From Manihot esculenta (lineage: Eukaryota; Streptophyta; Magnoliopsida; Malpighiales; Euphorbiaceae): a stretch of 64,000 nucleotides of DNA. The DNA lies in assembly GCF_001659605.2 (NCBI RefSeq), contig NC_035178.2:12222062-12286061 (forward strand), written 5' to 3'. A program made the position numbers and the translations under genes. Positions 57,726 to 64,000 of the stretch are shown here, piece by piece. Position 1 is the first letter of the stretch, and each line of letters opens with the position of its first letter. Below the pieces are notes generated by a model. It was not told the origin of the DNA. It did not search any database and saw nothing but the letters and a program-made list of their open reading frames with translations.

Positions 57726-60700
57726 ATGAGGGGAACTCGTCGATCAGCGAGATTGACTGGAGTGCCACCTGAGGATGAGGGCATGAGCGCCCGTCCTCCT
57801 ACATTGCCTAGGGCAATGTCAAGCAGGTCCAACAGGGACAGAGCAGTAAGAGACCCTAGAAGGTCTTTGGATCTGGGTAGGAGCAGATCAGTCAGAGGGA
57901 CAGTTCAGGGAGGAGCGTCAGAGGATATGGGGGATGATATGGACGTAGAACAGAGGAGGGATGGCAGTTTGGAAGTCAGTATGTCAGAAGAAGGAGTGGG
58001 AGAGTCCCAAGGAGGCACTCAGGCCTCGAGATTTGTACAGCCACCTCACTACCCACATTTCTCACAACATCCCGGGTATTCGATGGGAGGTACATCGGAT
58101 TACCCTAGTTTCACCCCTTATCCCACACAGATGCCATACCCACCATACTACCCACCGTACTCTCAGTACCCAATGTATCCACCTCCACCCTACTATCCAA
58201 GTCCAGCAAACCCTACCTCAGAAAATGTTGCACCACCTCCACCACCTGCAGAACCAGCAACCCCAGTTGCTCAACCTCCTAGACCTAGCTCAGCCAGTGG
58301 GAGCAAGGTCAAGATGACAGACTATATGAAGCTGGGTGCTCCTCAGTTTGAGACCGGTGATGATCCGTTCGTGTACTTGGAGCGGGTCAAGGCAATTACA
58401 GATGAGATAGGGGCGGATGACAGTAGAGCCATTCAGATGGCCGGGTTCACGCTTAAGTGCAAGAAGGCACGGGAGTGGTACAAGAATTATGTGAACCCGA
58501 GAGTGGACAACATGACTTGGGAAGAGTTTGCAAACGAGTTTGCAGGATGGGCTTTCCCTGATAGTTCAAGGGAATTGAAGATGATAGAATTCGAGCAGTT
58601 GAGGCAGACTGATGACATGAGTGTAGACGAATATACTGACAGGTTTATGGAATTGCTGCCATTTGCTGGGCAGGACCTTAGCACAGACCAGAAGAAGTCG
58701 AGGAGGTATATCATGAAGCTCCATCCCAGGTATTCCTCCTTGGTACAGTCAGCAGATAGAGAGAATTTTCACGCCATAGTAGACATGGCTAGGAGAATGG
58801 AGGCTAGTGCCATCATTCAGGGGACAGTTAAGCAGACAGTGGCACAAGCTTCTGGTTCTAAAACTCCGGGTGGGGGAAGGGTAGATCCCTCTACCTTGAG
58901 TGCAGCAACTTCAGGCAGTAAGAGATGGAGTAAACCCAAGGGTAAGAAGAATAAGTTCTGGAACAAGGTCAAGTCTAGTCTGGGATTTGGGAGTGGCTCA
59001 AGCTCTGGTGCGGATAATGCAGTTTGTGCGAGGTGTGGTAGACCACACAAGGGAGTATGTCGGTTTGGGACGAACGTCTGCTTCAGATGTGGTCAGGAGG
59101 GGCATATAGCTCGAGACTGTCCAAGAGCGGCCCCGATGGCTCAGTCCCAGCAGACAGCTTCAGGCAGTGTAGCGCAGCCAGCAGCTCCAGCCATGACTCA
59201 GGCCAGTGGCAGAGGCAGAGGGAGAGGAGCAGCCTCTTCTTCAGCAGGTTTCAGAGGTGAAGGTCCATCGGCTCCAGCACGGATCTTCACAATGACACAG
59301 CAGGAGGCAGATGCATCTAACACCGTGGTGGCAGGTAACTTAATTATTGGTTGTTCAGATGTATATGCCTTGATGGACCCTGGTGCATCTCATTCTTTTA
59401 TCGCTCCGAGAGCCGTGGGGAGGTTAGGTCTGATGACTTCTGGGTTAGAGTGTCCTCTCTGGGTCAGTGGACCCAAGTGTGATCCATCTGTGGCAGAGTC
59501 AGTCTGCCAGTGTAGTCCTGTGTTTGTTGAGGGCAGATGCATGTCCGCCGACCTTGTGGTTCTAGATTTGACCGATTTCGACGTCATTCTAGGGATGGAC
59601 TGGCTATCTACCCATGGTGCTACCTTGGACTGCAGGGACAAGGTAGTCAGGTTTAGAGGTCAGGATGGGTCTGAGGTTGTCTTCAGAGGAGACAGGAGGG
59701 GTACACCTAGAGGTCTGATATCAGCTCTTCAGGCTCGTAGATTGCTCAGGAGGGGATGTCAGGGGTATTTGGCTCATGTGAGAGAGCTAAATAGTCAGGT
59801 TAGAGAGCCCGCCTCGGTGCCAGTGGTGAGAGAGTTCTTAGATGTGTTCCCAGACGAACTGCCAGGTTTACCACCTGCTAGGGAGATAGAGTTCGAGATA
59901 GAACTGATGCCTGGAACCCGACCGATCTCTATCCCTCCCTACAGGATGGCGCCAGCAGAATTGAAAGAGTTGAAGGAGCAGTTGCAGGAGCTGGTAGACA
60001 AGGGCTTCATCCGACCGAGTACCTCACCCTGGGGTGCTCCAGTTTTGTTTGTGAGAAAGAAGGATGGATCCCTTAGACTTTGTATCGACTACAGACAGTT
60101 GAACAAAGTCACTACTAAGAACAAGTACCCATTGCCAAGGATCGACGATCTATTCGACCAGCTAGCAGGAGCAGGTTGTTTCTCCAAAATAGATCTGAGA
60201 TCGGGGTACCATCAATTGAGGATCAGAGAAGAGGATGTACCTAAGACAGCTTTCAGGACCAGATATGGGCATTTTGAGTTCCTTGTAATGCCGTTCGGGT
60301 TAACTAACGCCCCTGCAGCATTCATGGACCTCATGAACAGAGTGTTTAGCCAGTACCTGGATCACTTCGTTATTGTCTTCATAGATGATATCTTGGTGTA
60401 TTCCAGGAATGCAGAGGAGCATGCCCATCATCTGAGGTTGGTTCTACAGACCTTGAGGGAACATGGCTTGTATGCCAAGTTCTCCAAATGTGAGTTCTGG
60501 CTAAGGAGCATTTCGTTCTTGGGGCATGTAGTGTCAGAGAATGGTATAGAGGTAGACCCCAAGAAGACAGAAACTGTGGCTAACTGGCCTAGACCCACTT
60601 CAGTGACAGAGATCAGAAGTTTCTTGGGTTTAGCAGGTTACTACAGGAGGTTCGTTCAGGACTTCTCGAAAATAGCAGCTCCTCTGACCAGACTAACCAG

Positions 60701-62720
60701 GAAGAATCAGAAGTTTCTGTGGACCGACCAGTGCGAGGAGAGTTTTGAAGAGCTTAAGAAATGGTTGACTTCAGCACCAGTTTTAGCTCTGCCATCTAGT
60801 GATGAGGACTTTACAGTCTTTTGTGATGCGTCCCGTGTGGGACTGGGTTGTGTGCTTATGCAGAATGAGAAGGTGATTGCTTATGCTTCTAGGCAGCTAA
60901 AGAAGCATGAGTTGAATTACCCCACACATGACCTTGAGATGGCAGCAGTAATCTTTGCACTCAAGATGTGGAGGCATTACCTCTATGGGGTAAAATGTGA
61001 GATCTTCACAGATCATAAAAGCTTGCAGTACATCTTGAGTCAGAGGGATTTGAATTTGAGGCAGAGGAGATGGGTAGAGCTGCTGAGTGACTATGATTGC
61101 AAGATTCAGTATCATCCGGGTAAGGCGAATGTCGTGGCAGACGCCCTAAGCCGGAAGTCACTAGGCAGTCTATCCCACATCACGGCAGAGAGAAGACCAG
61201 TAGTGAAGGAGTTTTACAAGCTCATTGAGGAAGGTCTACAGTTGGAGTTGTCTGGTACAGGTGCCTTAGTGGCCCAGATGAGAGTAGCACCCGTGTTTCT
61301 GGAGCAGGTGGCTCAGAAACAGCATGAGGACCCGGAGTTAGTGAAGATTGCCAGGACTGTTCAGTCAGGCAATGATAGCGAGTTCAGATTCGACAGTAAG
61401 GGGATCCTCCGCTTTGGGAGCAGACTATGTGTACCAGATGACATTGGGCTAAAAGGAGACATTATGATAGAGGCTCATAATGCAAGATACAGCATTCACC
61501 CCGGAGCTACCAAGATGTATCAAGATCTGAAGAAAGTTTATTGGTGGCCAGCTATGAAGAGAGAAGTGGCACAGTTTGTGTCAGCCTGCGAAGTATGTCA
61601 GAGGGTGAAGCTGGAACATCAGAAGCCGGCTGGAATGCTTAACCCGCTACCTATTCCAGAGTGGAAATGGGAGAATATAGCTATGGATTTCGTAGTGGGG
61701 TTACCGGCGGCGTCCAACAGAGTGGACTCCATATGGGTGATTGTGGACAGACTCACCAAATATGCTCACTTCATCCCTGTCAGGAGTGGCTATTTTGTGG
61801 ACAAGTTGGCGCAGGTGTACGTTGATGAGATAGTCAGACTGCATGGGGTTCCTGTTTCGATAGTGTCAGATAGAGGACCCCAGTTCACCTCCAGGTTTTG
61901 GCGGAGTCTGCAGAATGCCATGGGTACTAGGTTGGATTTCAGTACTGCCTTCCACCCCCAGACTGATGGACAGTCAGAAAGGACCATCCAGACTATCGAG
62001 GATATGCTCAGAATGTGTGTGCTAGACTTTGGCGGTTCTTGGAGGCAGCATCTACCTTTAGTGGAGTTTGCCTACAACAACAGCCATCATGCTAGCATCG
62101 GGATGGCTCCATATGAAGCTTTGTACGGAAGGAAGTGCAGATCACCTGTTTGCTGGGAGGAAGTTGGAGAAAAGGCCTTGGCAGGGCCTGAGTTAGTAGA
62201 GATTACCAGCAGGGTGGTACCCATAATCAGAGAGAGAATCAAGACTGCTACCAGCAGACAAAAGAGCTATGCAGACGTCCGCAGAAGACAGTTAGAGTTT
62301 CAGGAGGGGGATATGGTATTGCTCAAGGTGTCTCCAATGAAGGGAGTGGTTCGCTTTGGGAAGAAAGGTAAACTAGCCCCACGATACATCGGACCCTTTG
62401 AAATCTTGCAAAAGATTGGGAATGTGTCGTACAAGCTGGATTTACCTGCTTCGATGGAAAGAATCCATCCGGTTTTCCATGTTTCAATGTTGAGGAAGTT
62501 TGTGTCAGATCCGAGCAAGGTTCTTAGTGAGCCTGATGTGGAGGTCCAAGAGGATCTCACCTATGTTGAACAGCCAGTGCGGATCATAGACACCCAGATC
62601 AGAAAGTTAAGAAACAAGGAAATCCCGATGGTGAAAGTCCTATGGAACCACCACAACTTGGAAGAATGTACTTGGGAGACACGGGAGTCTATGCTCCAGC
62701 AGTACCCTCATCTCTTTTAA
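57726..62720 (+). CDS. Tekay C gag-pol polyprotein, intact
   Basis: 1,664 residues from the ATG at 57726 ([19 protein letters not shown]); the eight codons upstream in frame contain no ATG. Residues about 100-185 are Pro/Tyr-rich; 197-330 gag core; CCHC knuckle [14 protein letters not shown] from 452; protease with MDPGASHSF (Asp 551); RT about 745-925 with FIDD at 885-888; RNase H about 1020-1140 ([13 protein letters not shown]); HHCC finger about 1250-1300; integrase core with [16 protein letters not shown] and [10 protein letters not shown] supplying the DDE triad; chromodomain about 1608-1664. Gag and pol are in one frame without a stop or shift, as is common in chromoviruses. All catalytic motifs that I can check are present, so this copy could be autonomous. 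Confidence 0.97.
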   Translation: MRGTRRSARLTGVPPEDEGMSARPPTLPRAMSSRSNRDRAVRDPRRSLDLGRSRSVRGTVQGGASEDMGDDMDVEQRRDGSLEVSMSEEGVGESQGGTQASRFVQPPHYPHFSQHPGYSMGGTSDYPSFTPYPTQMPYPPYYPPYSQYPMYPPPPYYPSPANPTSENVAPPPPPAEPATPVAQPPRPSSASGSKVKMTDYMKLGAPQFETGDDPFVYLERVKAITDEIGADDSRAIQMAGFTLKCKKAREWYKNYVNPRVDNMTWEEFANEFAGWAFPDSSRELKMIEFEQLRQTDDMSVDEYTDRFMELLPFAGQDLSTDQKKSRRYIMKLHPRYSSLVQSADRENFHAIVDMARRMEASAIIQGTVKQTVAQASGSKTPGGGRVDPSTLSAATSGSKRWSKPKGKKNKFWNKVKSSLGFGSGSSSGADNAVCARCGRPHKGVCRFGTNVCFRCGQEGHIARDCPRAAPMAQSQQTASGSVAQPAAPAMTQASGRGRGRGAASSSAGFRGEGPSAPARIFTMTQQEADASNTVVAGNLIIGCSDVYALMDPGASHSFIAPRAVGRLGLMTSGLECPLWVSGPKCDPSVAESVCQCSPVFVEGRCMSADLVVLDLTDFDVILGMDWLSTHGATLDCRDKVVRFRGQDGSEVVFRGDRRGTPRGLISALQARRLLRRGCQGYLAHVRELNSQVREPASVPVVREFLDVFPDELPGLPPAREIEFEIELMPGTRPISIPPYRMAPAELKELKEQLQELVDKGFIRPSTSPWGAPVLFVRKKDGSLRLCIDYRQLNKVTTKNKYPLPRIDDLFDQLAGAGCFSKIDLRSGYHQLRIREEDVPKTAFRTRYGHFEFLVMPFGLTNAPAAFMDLMNRVFSQYLDHFVIVFIDDILVYSRNAEEHAHHLRLVLQTLREHGLYAKFSKCEFWLRSISFLGHVVSENGIEVDPKKTETVANWPRPTSVTEIRSFLGLAGYYRRFVQDFSKIAAPLTRLTRKNQKFLWTDQCEESFEELKKWLTSAPVLALPSSDEDFTVFCDASRVGLGCVLMQNEKVIAYASRQLKKHELNYPTHDLEMAAVIFALKMWRHYLYGVKCEIFTDHKSLQYILSQRDLNLRQRRWVELLSDYDCKIQYHPGKANVVADALSRKSLGSLSHITAERRPVVKEFYKLIEEGLQLELSGTGALVAQMRVAPVFLEQVAQKQHEDPELVKIARTVQSGNDSEFRFDSKGILRFGSRLCVPDDIGLKGDIMIEAHNARYSIHPGATKMYQDLKKVYWWPAMKREVAQFVSACEVCQRVKLEHQKPAGMLNPLPIPEWKWENIAMDFVVGLPAASNRVDSIWVIVDRLTKYAHFIPVRSGYFVDKLAQVYVDEIVRLHGVPVSIVSDRGPQFTSRFWRSLQNAMGTRLDFSTAFHPQTDGQSERTIQTIEDMLRMCVLDFGGSWRQHLPLVEFAYNNSHHASIGMAPYEALYGRKCRSPVCWEEVGEKALAGPELVEITSRVVPIIRERIKTATSRQKSYADVRRRQLEFQEGDMVLLKVSPMKGVVRFGKKGKLAPRYIGPFEILQKIGNVSYKLDLPASMERIHPVFHVSMLRKFVSDPSKVLSEPDVEVQEDLTYVEQPVRIIDTQIRKLRNKEIPMVKVLWNHHNLEECTWETRESMLQQYPHLF

Positions 62721-62815
62721 GGTTAGATCCCTATGTGTTTATGTGCCTTGTATATGTGATATGTTCTTTGCCATGCTATGTGTGCTAGTGAGGAACATTC
62801 GGGGACGAATGTTCT

Positions 62816-62829
62816 TAAGGGGGGGAGAA
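62816..62829 (+). other. Polypurine tract of Tekay C
   Basis: AAGGGGGGGAGAA directly before the 3' LTR. Confidence 0.9.
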
Positions 62830-64000
62830 TGTAATACCCGGCTAGACTCCGGTATCGAAATTCCTACCGTCCGGTGGAATCTCGGATGTCGGAGACCTCT
62901 AGAAGGGTAAAAACATGTTTTATAAAATGTTTTCATGAATTTTAATGGTTTTAAAGTATGAAACTAAATGAGTTTTTGCATGAAAATAGCATTGGAGGAA
63001 AACCCAGGTTCGGCCGCCGAAAGCCAAGTTCGGCCGCCGAACATGCATGCGTTTTGGAGGCACGTTAGGCCCCCGAAAGCATGAGTTAGGGAAGTTCAGG
63101 TTCGGCCGCCGAAAGTCAAGTTCGGCCGCCGAACATTGCATGGATGCGGAGGCACATTCGGCCCCCGAACGTGGCCTGGCCAGCCACCTATAAATGGGGC
63201 ACTTAGCCGAAATGGGCGAGCTTTCTCCCATTTTCGGCCACAGCAGGCTTCCGACCTTCCCTTTGCAACTCTAGTGTTCTTCCTCCAAATCTCTTCCATT
63301 TTTCTTGAGTTTTAAACTCACATTGCAAGTTTTGAGCATTTAAACGAAGTTTTGGAGCTTTGGGAACTCAGGAGCTCATTTTCTTGGATCTCCAAGTTTA
63401 GGTCGTCTCTCTCTCGATCTTCAAGAGGTAAGAGCCGATCTTAAGCTCCTTATGTGTTTTAAGTAAGTTTTATGCAAGATCTATGGGTAGAAATGCATGT
63501 TAGGTTATATGTTGAGTTATGGGTATATATTGATGTTTTGAACAATGTGTGTTGTTTGAGTATGTTTGAAGTGTTGTAGTTGGGGTATTTGATGTTTTGA
63601 GGCCCCTAGGAACTTGTATGCATGTTTTGGTTGAGACATATGCTTGATTTGAGGTTTTGGGAGGCAAGGGGTTCATGTGAACCAAGTTTCTGCCCTTCTG
63701 GCAGAAACCAGGTTCGGCCGCCGAAGGGAGTTTCGGCCGCCGAACCCCCCTTGTGGAGGCAGCATTCGGCTGCCGAAGCTTGCCCCCGAAAAGAGACTTT
63801 CGTCTCTGTCTGGGACTTTCGGCCGCCGAAGGTGCCGCCGAAAGTGCCCTGTCCAGCCACTTCATGCATATCTCTATGTGATATTTTCAGGATGTTTTAG
63901 GGGGTTTTTGGGAAATACTTTAGAGTTATGTTCAAGTATGTTGGTCCCTCATTTGAGTCCACCTGTGTAGGTTCGGACCCGAGGAACCGAGGACCCCAGC
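62830..64000 (+). repeat. 3' LTR of Tekay C, partial
   Basis: First 1,171 bases; the rest lies right of the window. Nearly identical to 55218 onward (offset 7,612), with TATAAAT at 63189 and all four U3 palindromes kept. Confidence 0.95.

Larger units (their letters stand above)
55218..64000 (+). mobile_element. Tekay copy C, young and coding-intact, runs off the right edge
   Basis: 5' LTR 55218-57453, primer binding site 57457, gag-pol 57726-62720, polypurine tract 62816, 3' LTR from 62830. Inserted in the RT region of copy B (left flank CTCAA; the matching duplication should follow its 3' LTR). Over the 1,171 shared LTR bases I count about five substitutions and one 55-bp indel, so the insertion is recent. 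The only element in the window whose coding region looks fully intact. Confidence 0.96.

Noticed and set aside
1..64000. tRNA, rRNA or other structured RNA genes
   Set aside because: No cloverleaf, rRNA core or snRNA signature was recognised; the tRNA-like strings are primer binding sites of LTR elements.

Overview
This is a plant nuclear window, almost certainly from a eudicot; my best guess is Euphorbiaceae (cassava or rubber relatives), but that is inference. Two conserved single-copy plant genes with many introns, both on the minus strand, sit in a sea of nested transposable elements. There is no sign of bacterial, organellar or viral genome organisation.

Layout. 1-16034: the 5' two fifths of a SHOOT GRAVITROPISM 2 (SGR2) type DDHD lipase gene, eight exons, with the rest of the gene left of the window. 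Its third intron is 12.5 kb because a Ty1/copia element (2765-11573, target duplication AAAGG) landed there; that copia was itself hit by an internally deleted Ty3/gypsy element (5802-9035, duplication CTATA) and by a hAT-like MITE (10160-10853, 8-bp duplication TTGCATAG). 16900-33120: a decayed L1-type LINE lies between two inverted AT-rich arms of about 0.5 kb and is split by a 9.96 kb Tekay-like chromovirus (copy A, minus strand, 19299-29258, duplication CTTAT). 33121-35837: AT-rich spacer with degenerate repeats. 35838-43839: a complete 15-exon gene for tubulin-folding cofactor E (TBCE; 537 residues). 43840-48690: spacer with TE remnants. 48691-64000: a pile of members of the same Tekay family as copy A: a truncated plus-strand LTR, a minus-strand copy (B) and, inserted into B, a young plus-strand copy (C) with an uninterrupted 1664-residue gag-pol and nearly identical LTRs; C runs off the right edge.

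How it fits together. By eye, LTR divergence orders the insertions: copia about 5 percent, nested gypsy and Tekay A about 1.6 percent, Tekay C about 0.4 percent plus one 55-bp repeat indel. The most interesting unexplained structure is in the Tekay LTR. Upstream of the TATA box stand two pairs of a 13-bp near-palindrome with a GCCGCC core, at 20-bp and 92-bp spacings kept in divergent copies, together with a CATGCATG element. Downstream of the start there is a second palindrome cluster, a copy-specific minisatellite, and a conserved splice donor that pairs with a conserved acceptor 8 nt before the gag ATG. This suggests a spliced leader that removes the primer binding site and all upstream ATGs.
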